NCBI GenBank assembly: GCA_023421505.1
Contig: JAEZTJ010000078.1
Location: 1-64,000, forward strand
From: Bacillota bacterium
Lineage (GTDB): Bacteria; Bacillota; Clostridia; Lachnospirales; Lachnospiraceae
Length of the DNA: 64,000 nt
Direction: 5' to 3'
A model generated the notes under the pieces. The model saw only the letters and a list, made by a program, of their open reading frames with translations. It was not told the DNA's origin and made no database searches. How positions within the stretch are numbered: the first letter of the stretch is position 1; every line of letters starts with the position of its first letter. The position numbers were made by a program, and so were the translations under genes. Positions 52,701 to 61,027 of the stretch are shown piece after piece.

Positions 52701-54329
52701 AACGGAAGTAGCTGTTACGATTTCCTCGCGGATTGCATCAATCGGAGGATTGGTAACCTGAGCAAACAGCTGCTTAAAATAATTAAAGATAGGCGGATTA
52801 TTCTTAGAAAGTACCGGAATCGGTGAATCTACACCCATCGCAGCAGTTGCTTCCGCTCCTGTAGCAGCCATCGGTAGGATGGTTGTCTTATAATCCTCAT
52901 AGGTATATCCAAAGGCTTTCTGAAGCCTTGCAATTTCTTCATCGCTGTATTCTACGACTTTTTTATTCGGTATACGAAGATCCTTAAGCTTGATTAAATT
53001 TTGATCCAGCCATTCTCCGTAAGGCTTACGGGTAGCATAGCTGTTTTTCAAATCCTCATCATCTATCAGGCAGCCCTTAATGGTATCCACTAAAAGCATC
53101 TTACCGGGACGAAGTCTTTCCTTCTTCACGATCTTCCCGGCAGGAATATCAAGTACACCTACTTCGGAGGAAAGGATCAGGTAATCATCATTTGTTACAT
53201 AATAACGGGAAGGCCTCAGACCGTTACGGTCAAGGATTGCTCCCATGATATCACCATCGGAGAAGAGAATGGAAGCTGGGCCGTCCCATGGCTCCATCAT
53301 CGTTGCATAATACTGATAGAAGTCACTCTTCTCTCTGCTGATGGAAAGGTCATTACTCCAAGGCTCAGGAATAGTAATCATAACTGCCAGTGGAAGCTCC
53401 ATACCACTCATTACTAAAAATTCAAGGGTATTATCAAGCATCGCTGAATCAGAGCCTTCAACATTGACTACCGGAAGTACCTTATGAAGCTCTCCCTTTA
53501 AATGCTCAGATTCCATCGTTTCTTCTCTGGCAAGCATCTTATCTGCATTACCGCGAATTGTATTAATCTCACCATTATGAACAATTATGCGGTTCGGATG
53601 TGCTCTTTGCCAGCTGGGATTTGTATTGGTCGAAAATCTGGAGTGTACGATAGCAATTGCGCTCTCATATGCTTTATCCTGTAAGTCTTCAAAAAAGAGA
53701 CGAAGCTGCTTTACTAAAAACATACCCTTATATACAATCGTACGGCTTGACAGAGAAACCACGTAGGTATTGTCATTACTCTGCTCGAAGCATCTTCTTG
53801 CGATGTAAAGCTTTCTGTCGAAATCTATCCCCTTGGCTACATTTGCCGGTCTCTTAATAAAGCACTGCAAAATATGTGGCATACAATCAAGTGCTCTTTC
53901 CCCTAAGGTTTGCGGCTTAATCGGGACTTCCCTCCAGCCGAGGAATTTCATTCCTTCTTTTTCTACTATGATTTCAAACATCTTCTTTGCCTGATTACGG
54001 CTTAATTCCTCTTGAGGAAAGAAGAACATACCCACTCCGTAATCACGTTCCGAACCAAGGTCAAAGCCCAGTGGTTTTGTTACCTTAGCAAAAAATTTAT
54101 GAGATATTTGAAGAAGAATTCCTACACCATCACCAGTCTTGCCATCGGCATCCTTGCCGGCACGATGCTCTAAATTCTCAACAATTTTTAAAGCATTTTC
54201 AACTGTCTCATGTGTCTTAAGTCCCTTCATGTGTACAACTGCACCAATACCACAGTTGTCATGCTCAAAACGGGGATCATACAGTCCCTGCGGAAGCTGT
54301 GTAATTTCCTCTCTGATGTTTTCCTTCAT
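49773..54329 (-). CDS. gltB: Glutamate synthase large subunit
   Basis: A 1518-residue enzyme that makes two glutamates from glutamine and 2-oxoglutarate. The N-terminal amidotransferase begins at Cys in EHDNCGIGAVVHMKG (about 25), implying removal of a short propeptide. Also seen: the central domain, the FMN/synthase domain (GEGGESLDRL, KPGEGGQLPAEKVYPW), the 3Fe-4S motif CVMMRVCNLDTCPVG and the C-terminal beta-helix (GGRVAVLGKTGKNFAAGMSG). The ATG at 54329 follows GAGGAGTGTAT. Transcription probably depends on read-through of the leader terminator. Confidence 0.96.
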   Translation of the reverse strand: MKENIREEITQLPQGLYDPRFEHDNCGIGAVVHMKGLKTHETVENALKIVENLEHRAGKDADGKTGDGVGILLQISHKFFAKVTKPLGFDLGSERDYGVGMFFFPQEELSRNQAKKMFEIIVEKEGMKFLGWREVPIKPQTLGERALDCMPHILQCFIKRPANVAKGIDFDRKLYIARRCFEQSNDNTYVVSLSSRTIVYKGMFLVKQLRLFFEDLQDKAYESAIAIVHSRFSTNTNPSWQRAHPNRIIVHNGEINTIRGNADKMLAREETMESEHLKGELHKVLPVVNVEGSDSAMLDNTLEFLVMSGMELPLAVMITIPEPWSNDLSISREKSDFYQYYATMMEPWDGPASILFSDGDIMGAILDRNGLRPSRYYVTNDDYLILSSEVGVLDIPAGKIVKKERLRPGKMLLVDTIKGCLIDDEDLKNSYATRKPYGEWLDQNLIKLKDLRIPNKKVVEYSDEEIARLQKAFGYTYEDYKTTILPMAATGAEATAAMGVDSPIPVLSKNNPPIFNYFKQLFAQVTNPPIDAIREEIVTATSVYIGEDGNILEEKADNCNVLKINNPILTNTDLLKIKHMKKPGFKVEVLPMIYYKNTSLEKAIDHLCLEADRSYKEGANVLILSDRGVDENHVAIPSLLAVSALQQHLVRTKKRTALAMIVESADPRDVHHFACLLGYGACAVNPYLAQETIRQLINDNMLDKDYYAAVDDYNNAVLHGIVKIASKMGISTIQSYQGSKIFEAIGISKEVIDKYFTGTVSRVGGITLKEMEKQVDALHSKAFDPLGLNVDLTMDSAGSHKLRSNKEEHLYNPKTIHLLQQSTRTGNYDMFKEYSKEVTIEQEKINLRGLLEVEYPENGIPIDQVESVDTIVKRFKTGAMSYGSISLEAHEAMAIAMNRLGGKSNSGEGGESLDRLKVGEDGLNKCSAIKQVASGRFGVTSEYLVSAKEIQIKMAQGAKPGEGGQLPAEKVYPWVAKTRHSTPGVGLISPSPHHDIYSIEDLAQLIYDLKNSNKNARISVKLVSEAGVGTIAAGVAKAGAGVILISGYDGGTGAAPRTSIYNAGLPWELGLAETHQTLIMNGLRKKVMIETDGKLMTGRDVLIAALLGAEEYGFATAPLITLGCVMMRVCNLDTCPVGVATQNPELRKNFSGKPEYVENFMRFIAQELREYMAKLGIRTVDELVGRTDLLKVKEACKKDARAKLVDLSAVLNNPFAEQGEEIHFSPDQIFDFELENTIDEKVLLKKFKLSEKHSQKVKVQITNTDRTFGTILGSEITKKYGTSLKEDTFIIEAQGSGGQSFGAFIPKGLTIELEGDSNDYFGKGLSGGKLIAYPPKESIFKADENIIIGNVALYGATSGKAFINGVAGERFCVRNSGAMAVVEGVGDHGCEYMTGGRVAVLGKTGKNFAAGMSGGIAYVLDEDSDLYKKLNKGLVSFEAVTEKYDVLELKEMIIEHVKYTNSAKGKEILDNFMSYLPKFKKIIPHDYRRMLQTIVQMEEKGLSSEQAQIEAFFANTRK

Positions 54330-54378
54330 ATACACTCCTCTTTCTTTATCTAAATTTATGATTTACATTCATGACAAC

Positions 54379-54424
54379 AAAAAAAGCGCCTTAGACCTCA
54401 CCTATGCTGAGTCTAAAACGCCTT
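54379..54424 (-). terminator. Leader terminator/attenuator of gltBD
   Basis: On the minus strand AAGGCGTTTTAGAC pairs with GTCTAAGGCGCTT around CTCAGCATAGGTGAG (which can itself pair CTCA/TGAG), then seven T. It lies about 10-55 nt downstream of the gltB promoter and 50 nt upstream of the ATG, so it acts on gltBD itself. Confidence 0.7.
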
Positions 54425-54439
54425 TGTTTTATGGTGATG

Positions 54440-54468
54440 ATTATAATATAGAATCTATCCATTTACAA
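54440..54468 (-). promoter_or_regulatory. gltBD promoter
   Basis: Minus strand TTGTAA (54463-54468) and TATAAT (54440-54445) are 17 bp apart, with a start point near 54433. The leader is about 104 nt. Confidence 0.65.
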
Positions 54469-54640
54469 GTGTCTTTTTGACAAAATATATTGATTTTCAT
54501 TATTTTATTAAATAATTAATAAAAAATACCTTACTTAATAAGGTAATAACATTTAATTTCTTAATATATTTAAGTTTGTATTTCTTTTTCCCTAACATAA
54601 ACTTATTTTAAGAACCCGTCGATATATTAATTGTACCTGA

Positions 54641-54654
54641 CTAATCATGATTAG
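54641..54654. promoter_or_regulatory. 14-bp palindrome
   Basis: CTAATCATGATTAG is a perfect palindrome in the spacer between gltB and the FliK-like gene. Nearby, TACCTTA-cttaa-TAAGGTA near 54528 forms a small hairpin. Function unknown; possibly an operator for either divergent gene. Confidence 0.35.
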
Positions 54655-54732
54655 GATGTCACGAGCCTTCCATAGCGGAATATATGGATATGGTTATATA
54701 TATTTATTTATGTTCAATACCTAAATCAGGAT

Positions 54733-54761
54733 TTGACACGCTTATCAAATTTATATGATAT
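54733..54761 (+). promoter_or_regulatory. Promoter of the FliK-like gene
   Basis: TTGACA (54733-54738) and TGATAT (54756-54761) are 17 bp apart. The start point would be near 54768, giving a leader of about 20 nt that contains the GGGGG ribosome binding site. Confidence 0.55.
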
Positions 54762-54787
54762 ATAAAAAAACAGACGGGGGCTATCAA

Positions 54788-56749
54788 ATGGATATTAATC
54801 AATCTTCCTATTCGCGCTTTAAGGCTAATAAATCAAATATATCTCAACCTGCCTCCTCGTCAAAAGCCTCCTCCGATGCAATGAGGACAAGGGATACCGC
54901 AGGGATAAGTTCACCAACTATGAATTTATCTGATTTGAAGGAAGGTCAGGTAGTGAAGGGGCAGATCATTGATCATCGCTTCAATGAGGTACAGCTTCAG
55001 CTCGAACCGGGAAAACAGATTGTCACTGCAAAGTTATCGGGAGATGTCCCGTTATCCATAGGTCAAAATGCAAGCTTTCAGGTAGTAAAAGGCTCGACCG
55101 ATCAATTAATATTAAAATACGTACCAAACAGTACTACCACTACTGCAGACAGCACAATCCTTAAGGCTTTATCTGCCTCCAATATCGCGGCAACTTCAGT
55201 TAACAAGGCAATCGTAGCAGAGCTGCTTAATCATAGAATGCCGGTAGATAAACAAACGCTTCAGACATTGATAAAATTATCCTACTTAAATCGTGAGGCC
55301 TCACCCCTCACGTTAGTTATCATGCTTAAAAATAACATTCCCTTGACACCTGAAAACATAAAGCAGTTTGAAGCCTATCAAAACAGTACGAATAAACTTC
55401 TCGGTGACATCAATACAATCACAAAGAATATCTCTGAATTATTAAAGCAGGAGCTTACTGCCGAAGGTGAGCTTACTGCTAAGGAACCTTCTGATATGAC
55501 AAACCCGTCAAAGGAACAGCTATCCCCCGCTAAAGCTTACAATACGATAGCTGCACAAGGCGGTGAATGCCCAACAGCACCCTTATTAAAGAATAATCTT
55601 AATCAGGCTATTCGCATCAACGGAACGCTCATAGAGCTATTATATAATAATGCCGGCCAATTACCAGAAGAAGCTATTCGCAATATCCCAAGTAATCTTT
55701 TAAGCTCTGAGGAGCTTTCTATACTTAGTAAAGCAATTGAGCAGAAGGTAGCCGAAAGCTCTTCTCTTTCCACTAATTCCGCCTCCGACACCGTTCAGAA
55801 GCTATTACAGGGCACTCTTCCGGCTGAGGAAGCCTTCCGGCTTCTTAATAGTGGTACGATGCAGGAGGATACCGCTGTAGCTTCTATCCTTTCAAAATTA
55901 CAAAATAACTTAAATCCTTCTGGAGAAACTCATACGGTGTTATCGGAGGTGCTAAACCCTGCTGAGAGAGCTTCCTTGCTTGAATATATAAACACCTTTC
56001 CGGATTCATCAAACATAAAAGCTAACATTGAGGATGGAAGTGCAGATCTTACAAAGCTATTAAAATATGTTCAGAATAATCTGGAAGCTTCCGATGGTAA
56101 AGCTGCAATCAGCCTGCTTAAAGCACCTGAGTATCATAAGCTGCTGGAGAATGCCTTCCTGCATAAGTGGACTCTTACTCCCGAAAAGATAGCTCTGAAA
56201 ACACCTGTTAAAGAGCTCTACCAAAATCTCAAAGAGGATATGGAAAGCCTAGACCAGTTAGTAAAGATCAGTCACAAGGATGCGGAAGCCTTATCACTAG
56301 GTGATGCATTAAAAAATGTTAAAGAAAACATTACCTTTATGAAAGACTTAAATGAACTTTTTACTTATCTGCAGCTGCCAGTTCTTTATCAGGACAAACA
56401 GCTGCATAGTGAGCTTTATGTATATACAGACAAAAAAACACTTAAGGAGAAAAAAGGCCCTGTCAGTGTATTACTTCATCTTGATATGAGTAATTTAGGT
56501 GCTTTAAATATCCATTTACAATTAAATCTCAAGACGCTTCAGGCTAAATTCTATGCTGAGGATAAGGATGCAGGACAAATTATTCAAAAAAATATCCCAC
56601 TTCTTGAAGCTGCTCTTCAAAAAAAGGGATATTCCTTACAGGCTGAGCTTATGGAAAGCCTGCAAAAACCTGACTTCATTAAGGACTTTCTTGAACAGAA
56701 TACCCTTGATAATACCCTGAAGCATTATACCTTTGATATCCGGACATGA
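54788..56749 (+). CDS. FliK-like flagellar hook-length control protein
   Basis: A 653-residue protein. The N-terminus is Ser/Asn-rich, then comes a compact segment LKEGQVVKGQIIDHRFNEVQ (about 50-110), a long helical middle, and a C-terminal domain (about 560-640) with LHLDMSNLGALNIHLQLNLK, like the FliK/Flg_hook domain. The start at 54788 has GGGGGC; 11 upstream codons are dropped. No flagellar gene is beside it, only a PilZ protein downstream. It may be a distant hook-length ruler or a protein adapted to another export system. Confidence 0.65.
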   Translation: MDINQSSYSRFKANKSNISQPASSSKASSDAMRTRDTAGISSPTMNLSDLKEGQVVKGQIIDHRFNEVQLQLEPGKQIVTAKLSGDVPLSIGQNASFQVVKGSTDQLILKYVPNSTTTTADSTILKALSASNIAATSVNKAIVAELLNHRMPVDKQTLQTLIKLSYLNREASPLTLVIMLKNNIPLTPENIKQFEAYQNSTNKLLGDINTITKNISELLKQELTAEGELTAKEPSDMTNPSKEQLSPAKAYNTIAAQGGECPTAPLLKNNLNQAIRINGTLIELLYNNAGQLPEEAIRNIPSNLLSSEELSILSKAIEQKVAESSSLSTNSASDTVQKLLQGTLPAEEAFRLLNSGTMQEDTAVASILSKLQNNLNPSGETHTVLSEVLNPAERASLLEYINTFPDSSNIKANIEDGSADLTKLLKYVQNNLEASDGKAAISLLKAPEYHKLLENAFLHKWTLTPEKIALKTPVKELYQNLKEDMESLDQLVKISHKDAEALSLGDALKNVKENITFMKDLNELFTYLQLPVLYQDKQLHSELYVYTDKKTLKEKKGPVSVLLHLDMSNLGALNIHLQLNLKTLQAKFYAEDKDAGQIIQKNIPLLEAALQKKGYSLQAELMESLQKPDFIKDFLEQNTLDNTLKHYTFDIRT

Positions 56750-56806
56750 CAGCTTTCCTGAGATAATAAAACATAACAGCTTCTTTTTATTATCTCAGGA
56801 AGCTGT
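56749..56806 (+). terminator. Long-stem terminator of the FliK-like gene
   Basis: ACAGCTTTCCTGAGATAATA pairs almost fully with TATTATCTCAGGAAGCTGT, beginning at the stop codon. A moderately T-rich tail (TTGCATTCTTATT) follows. Confidence 0.65.
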
Positions 56807-56829
56807 TTGCATTCTTATTATAGATTGAA

Positions 56830-57186
56830 TCAGTTTACTTCATTACTTGCTTTTTCATCATACTCATCAAAAAGGTAGGATAATATATCCGCCATGCCGA
56901 CAAACTCGCAGCCATAATTGGTTTTACCGTCCTCTAACGGTTGACTTCTAAGAATTTTAACTACGCTCCGTAAGGTGTCTTCCTTGCCCAGATTAATATT
57001 CGCATTAAAATAATAGCCAATAGGAAGAACACTGGTTGTATCGAAGCCGATCCCCGATTTTGATATATTAGTCACTTCAATAGGTGCATTTAAATCACTT
57101 ACCTTAACATTATCCTGCTTATAAAGATTACTGATTTCTAAGGATAAAGTAATAGGCATTCTTTTTGCTTTTCTTCTTTCCTCCAT
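56830..57186 (-). CDS. PilZ domain protein
   Basis: A 118-residue single-domain protein. The c-di-GMP-binding signature is present: the ERRKAKRM start (RxxxR motif) and TNISKSGIGFDT (D/NxSxxG motif with Asn-Ile-Ser). It ends with a PilZ-typical YGCEFVGM strand. It probably reads c-di-GMP and signals to motility or matrix functions; the orphan FliK-like gene is convergent to it. The ATG has GGAG. Confidence 0.85.
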   Translation of the reverse strand: MEERRKAKRMPITLSLEISNLYKQDNVKVSDLNAPIEVTNISKSGIGFDTTSVLPIGYYFNANINLGKEDTLRSVVKILRSQPLEDGKTNYGCEFVGMADILSYLFDEYDEKASNEVN

Positions 57187-57282
57187 AAAACCATCTCCGA
57201 TCCAATAATTTATAATAAAATCAATTTCATTATAGCTTATCCGTATCAGATGTACAATATAAGAAATAGTAAATACTCATAC

Positions 57283-57323
57283 ATGTATTAGGCAATTACG
57301 AAACTCAGCATTTACCTAATACA
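57283..57323. repeat. Degenerate family 2 minimal element
   Basis: ATGTATTAGG and CCTAATACAT are perfect 10-bp inverted ends around GCAATTACGAAACTCAGC, which resembles the family 2 end GGTAATTGCGAAACTC. It lies between the PilZ and GNAT genes. Confidence 0.5.
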
Positions 57324-57345
57324 TAATTTACCACCTGTCTCCTTT

Positions 57346-57846
57346 CTATGCTTCTTCGTCCAGCAGCATGCTCATAAAACCTACTGTAAATGGCAACTGT
57401 TCAAATTTATGTGTTCCAGTATGGGAGAACCGATTCTCACTATACCATTTTTTTAAAACTTTATTTTCCTCAATAATTCCAATTGTCATCTGCTTAGCTC
57501 CTAGTTCCTTTGCTCTTTGCCTTGCAAACTCCAACAGCATTTTACCATAGCCATAATGCCTGTATTCGGGCAAAACGGTTAGCTTCTCAAGCTCTATTCT
57601 GTCTTCTGATTTTCGCTCTAATTGCATAAAGCCTATGATCGCTCTGTTACAAAGCAGTACATACATATGATTGCCCTTATTTTTGTCCTCTCTTAATCGA
57701 TCTGCTTTAATAAATGCCCCGTTTGTTGGACAGTTCAAAGGAGTAAGACCAAAATCCTTTGCTATGGTTGCAAAGCCTTTTCTAATTACTCCCGCACACC
57801 ACTCAAGTTCCTCCTCTAACATTTCACGTATGATTACATCTCTCAT
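57346..57846 (-). CDS. GNAT family N-acetyltransferase
   Basis: A 166-residue acetyltransferase. The acetyl-CoA-binding segment is YRHYGYGKMLLEFARQRAKE (about 95-115), preceded by LEKLTVLPE, and followed by KWYSENRFSHTGTHKF as in small-molecule acetyltransferases. The substrate is unknown. It is a single gene with GGAGGTAAAT before its ATG. Confidence 0.88.
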   Translation of the reverse strand: MRDVIIREMLEEELEWCAGVIRKGFATIAKDFGLTPLNCPTNGAFIKADRLREDKNKGNHMYVLLCNRAIIGFMQLERKSEDRIELEKLTVLPEYRHYGYGKMLLEFARQRAKELGAKQMTIGIIEENKVLKKWYSENRFSHTGTHKFEQLPFTVGFMSMLLDEEA

Positions 57847-57875
57847 TATTTACCTCCATCTCTATGTTATTAGTA

Positions 57876-58022
57876 GGTAATTGCGAAACTCATTAATTGT
57901 AAGTATTGTATGCACAGTAAATACTATTCCGGAGCGGAAGTTAAGCTCATAAGAGCGTTGGAGCGAAGGAATAGTATTTATTGTGCATACAATTATCAAA
58001 AATATATTGTTTCGCAATTACC
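57876..58022. repeat. Family 2 MITE-like element, full copy
   Basis: A 147-bp element. Perfect 14-bp terminal inverted repeats, GGTAATTGCGAAAC / GTTTCGCAATTACC, enclose 26-bp inner arms (57905-57930 and 57968-57993, one G-U mismatch). The loop carries a smaller GCTC-ataa-GAGC stem and is conserved with the copy at 39899-40020. No ORF is inside. Confidence 0.8.
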
Positions 58023-58169
58023 TCTATGTTACTTAGTACTCGCTTAGCAAGACTATGTGTATACCAAAATTCCTTGCTATCTGATTGAAATTATTATATC
58101 ATTTAGTTATATATCAGTAAAATTCATAGATTTGATATTATAATTCAAAATATTTGATAAGGAGTATTT

Positions 58170-59057
58170 ATGGAGCTTCGCAATATTATATCCTTTCAGA
58201 AAATATGTGAGCTAAACAGCTTTTCGAAAGCAGCCACTGAATTGGGCTATTCACAATCAACGGTTACGATGCAGATGAAGCAGCTGGAAAACGAGCTTGC
58301 TGTCAGCCTTTTTGACCGTATCGGTAAAACGGTTCGTCTGACGGATGACGGTTACAAATTCTTAAGCTATGCGGTCGATATCATACGGACAGCAAACAAT
58401 GCCAAGCAAGCCTTGAATAAGGATGCTGTTCCCAAGGGTGAGCTTAGAATCGGTTTGCTCGAATCAGTTTGTACTTCCTATCTGCCCGGTATTCTAAAGC
58501 AGTTTCATACAGAGTATCCCGGAGTCAGCACGGTAATTAAAATAGGAACCGATCGGGAAATTGAAGCAATGTTATCCTCCAATTCTATTGATCTGTTGTG
58601 GACCTTTGACCTTCCGATTGAGAATGCGGAATGGACGAAGGTATATTCCTACCGAAAGGATATCTGTGTCATAGTCTCTCCTGAACACAGGCTGGCAGGC
58701 AGTCCGAATATCAATTTAAAGGATATCAAAGATGAGACCTATATTCTTACCGAGAAAAACTGCAGCTATAGAACCATTTTTGAAAAACAGTTGAGTAAAG
58801 TAAGGTTCAATCCCAATATATTTCTTGAAATTGGGAATACGGAAATTATCAAAAGATTCGTAACTGCGAATCTAGGAATAACGGTATTGCCGGAATTTGC
58901 TGTCGCCGAGGAGCTAAGAAACAGAAAAGTGGTCAGATTATATCTTGAAGATTTTGGACTAGAAATGGAAGGTCAGATATTCATACATAAAAACAAATGG
59001 CTAACATCTGGTATAAATGCTTTTATTGAAACAATCAGGAATACCGGGTTACTTTAG
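58170..59057 (+). CDS. LysR family transcriptional regulator
   Basis: A 295-residue regulator. The winged helix is clear: ICELNSFSKAATELGYSQST, then VTMQMKQLENELAVSLFDR. The C-terminal effector domain begins LRIGLLESVCTSYLPGIL. Ligand unknown. It is divergent from the GNAT gene and convergent with the MacAB operon, so its target is not obvious from position. AAGGAG precedes the ATG. Confidence 0.92.
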   Translation: MELRNIISFQKICELNSFSKAATELGYSQSTVTMQMKQLENELAVSLFDRIGKTVRLTDDGYKFLSYAVDIIRTANNAKQALNKDAVPKGELRIGLLESVCTSYLPGILKQFHTEYPGVSTVIKIGTDREIEAMLSSNSIDLLWTFDLPIENAEWTKVYSYRKDICVIVSPEHRLAGSPNINLKDIKDETYILTEKNCSYRTIFEKQLSKVRFNPNIFLEIGNTEIIKRFVTANLGITVLPEFAVAEELRNRKVVRLYLEDFGLEMEGQIFIHKNKWLTSGINAFIETIRNTGLL

Positions 59058-59078
59058 GCACCTTTTCTAAAGTAACCC
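59046..59078 (+). terminator. Intrinsic terminator after the LysR gene
   Basis: GGGTTACTTTAG and CTAAAGTAACCC form a perfect 12-bp stem that includes the stop codon. It is followed by GCTTGTTTTCC. It may also stop the convergent macB transcript. Confidence 0.7.
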
Positions 59079-59088
59079 GCTTGTTTTC

Positions 59089-60261
59089 CTATTCGTTTCG
59101 TAAGGCATCTATAGGATTGAGTTTTGCCGCCTTGCTTGCCGGCATATAGCCGAAACCGATACCAATAGCGGCTGATACACCAAACGCCAGTATAACAGAC
59201 CCGGTCGTCGGCGCTGCAGCCACGCCGACCATATCACCTACGGCTCTGGTCGCAACTGTACCTATAATAATTCCGATGAGGCCTCCCAGCATGCTGATGG
59301 ATGACGCCTCGATAACAAATTGTAACATAATATCTAGTCGTTTCGCTCCGAGTGACTTACGTATTCCGATCTCCTTTGTTCTTTCTACAACAGATACCAG
59401 CATGATGTTCATAATACCAATGCCTGCTACCAACAAAGAAATTCCTGCAATACCACCCAATACAGAGGAAAGAATGTCCGTTATGGAATGTATCGTATCA
59501 AGCAGCTTGGCACTGGTAGAGATTGTATATAGATCTTCATTTTTAAATTCGTTATATAAATAATCATCCAGTATGGCTTCTGCTGCAGTTACATGATCCG
59601 GGTTTTTGGTAACGAAGGAATAGCTTGATATATTCGAGGATCCCGCCAATCTGGTAGCACAAGAATAAGCAATGTAGATGCAATCATCTGCTGAACCCCG
59701 CTCTGAACCTGCCTGCTCCTGTTGTATTCCGACAATTTTATAGATATCTCCACTAATTCTTATTTTATCACCCAGTTCTGCTTTGCCCTCACATAGCTCT
59801 TGAACGACATAGCTGCCTATTACACAAGCATTATATCGGTTTTTAATATCCGCATAAGATATAAAGCGCCCTGCGGATAAAGATAGACTGTTGAGTGTGA
59901 GATAGTCTTCTCCTACGCCTTTTACCGAGGTATTCATAGAGGTGCTATTATACTTCACGGTATAATTAGAATTAACATTTGGAGTGACTCCTTGAAATAT
60001 ACTGCTGTTATTCTCTGCCAATTGGTACATTTCATCAATCTCTGCTTTACGGGTGTCCGTATTTGTAACTGATACGTTAAGTACATTTGTACCCATATCC
60101 GAGAAGGTATCGATCAGATAATTTGTTGCACCCTGCATCAGTCCTAACAGTGTAATGACAGAACCGACACCAATTATCATGCCCAGCATGGTAAGAAAAG
60201 ACCGCAGCTTACTGCCAAGAATACTCTGCCCTGCGAGCTTAAACGCCTGACTGAATTTCAT
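59089..60261 (-). CDS. MacB-type ABC transporter permease
   Basis: A 390-residue permease with an N-terminal helix (about 20-45), a MacB-type extracytoplasmic domain (about 50-265) and three C-terminal helices. The conserved SVVERTKEIGIRKSLGAKR cytoplasmic loop and GGLIGIIIGTVATRAV are typical of MacB/FtsX-family exporters. It overlaps the ATPase stop by 4 bp. With the adaptor it should form an efflux or mechanotransmission complex for peptides or lipophilic toxins. Confidence 0.9.
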   Translation of the reverse strand: MKFSQAFKLAGQSILGSKLRSFLTMLGMIIGVGSVITLLGLMQGATNYLIDTFSDMGTNVLNVSVTNTDTRKAEIDEMYQLAENNSSIFQGVTPNVNSNYTVKYNSTSMNTSVKGVGEDYLTLNSLSLSAGRFISYADIKNRYNACVIGSYVVQELCEGKAELGDKIRISGDIYKIVGIQQEQAGSERGSADDCIYIAYSCATRLAGSSNISSYSFVTKNPDHVTAAEAILDDYLYNEFKNEDLYTISTSAKLLDTIHSITDILSSVLGGIAGISLLVAGIGIMNIMLVSVVERTKEIGIRKSLGAKRLDIMLQFVIEASSISMLGGLIGIIIGTVATRAVGDMVGVAAAPTTGSVILAFGVSAAIGIGFGYMPASKAAKLNPIDALRNE

Positions 60262-61013
60262 ACTGTCACCTGCTTCCTGTATAATTCTACACTCCCGTCG
60301 AAGGTGATTTTTCCATCATGCATCGTTACAATACGGTTTGTTCTTTCGGCAACTGCCCTGTCATGGGTAATAATCACAATCGTATTTCCTTCATCGTTCA
60401 ACTCCTTCAGAAGATCCAGAAGTTCTTTGCTAATTTTTGAATCCAATGCTCCGGTCGGTTCATCTGCCAGTATGATGGATGGCCTGCCTGCTAGGGCTCT
60501 TGCTATGGCCCCTCTCTGTTGCTGCCCTCCCGATAGTTGGTTAGGATAATTCTTCCATTTATTCTCCAAACCAACCTTTTTAAGCGCTTCCATCGCTGCT
60601 TTCCTTCTCTGCTTTCTGTTTAAGCCTGCATAGAGAAGCGGGAGCTCCACATTCTCTAATAAATTCTGTTTCCCAAGCAGATTGTATTGCTGAAAAATAA
60701 AGCCTATCGTTTTATTTCTGATCTCTGCTAGAGCATCATCCTTCAATTTGCTTACATCTCTGCCACTCAGTATATATTGACCGGAGGTTGGAACATCAAG
60801 ACCCCCTATGATATTCATAACGGTCGACTTTCCGCTGCCAGACTTGCCTACGATAGCGACAAATTCACCTTCTTCAATCACAAGATTAATACCATCATTT
60901 GCCTTTACCTCTTCCTCGCCCATATGGTAGACCTTATGGATATCGACTAATTGGATCAGTGGTTTGTCGGTGCTATTCTCTATTCTTTTCTTCCTGCCCA
61001 TTATCATACCCAC
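60258..61013 (-). CDS. MacB-type ABC transporter ATP-binding protein
   Basis: A 251-residue ATPase: Walker A AIVGKSGSGKSTVMNIIGGL, FIFQQYNLLGKQNLLENVEL, signature LSGGQQQRGAIARALAG, Walker B IILADEPTGALDS and switch His in VIITHDRAVAER. The start is a GTG at 61013 behind AGGAGGT. It pairs with the adjacent permease and adaptor genes. Confidence 0.93.
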   Translation of the reverse strand: MGMIMGRKKRIENSTDKPLIQLVDIHKVYHMGEEEVKANDGINLVIEEGEFVAIVGKSGSGKSTVMNIIGGLDVPTSGQYILSGRDVSKLKDDALAEIRNKTIGFIFQQYNLLGKQNLLENVELPLLYAGLNRKQRRKAAMEALKKVGLENKWKNYPNQLSGGQQQRGAIARALAGRPSIILADEPTGALDSKISKELLDLLKELNDEGNTIVIITHDRAVAERTNRIVTMHDGKITFDGSVELYRKQVTV

Positions 61014-61027
61014 GTATAATCCACCTC

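Noticed and set aside
54379..54424. Terminator assigned to an upstream gene rather than to gltBD
   Set aside because: The only gene on the far side (54788 onward) runs away from it, and a -35/-10 pair lies just upstream on the minus strand, so it must act on the gltB leader.
54329..54433. gltB leader as a glutamine (glnA) riboswitch
   Set aside because: The leader is about 104 nt, mostly taken by the terminator, and I could not find the conserved glutamine riboswitch core by eye. A covariance search would settle it.
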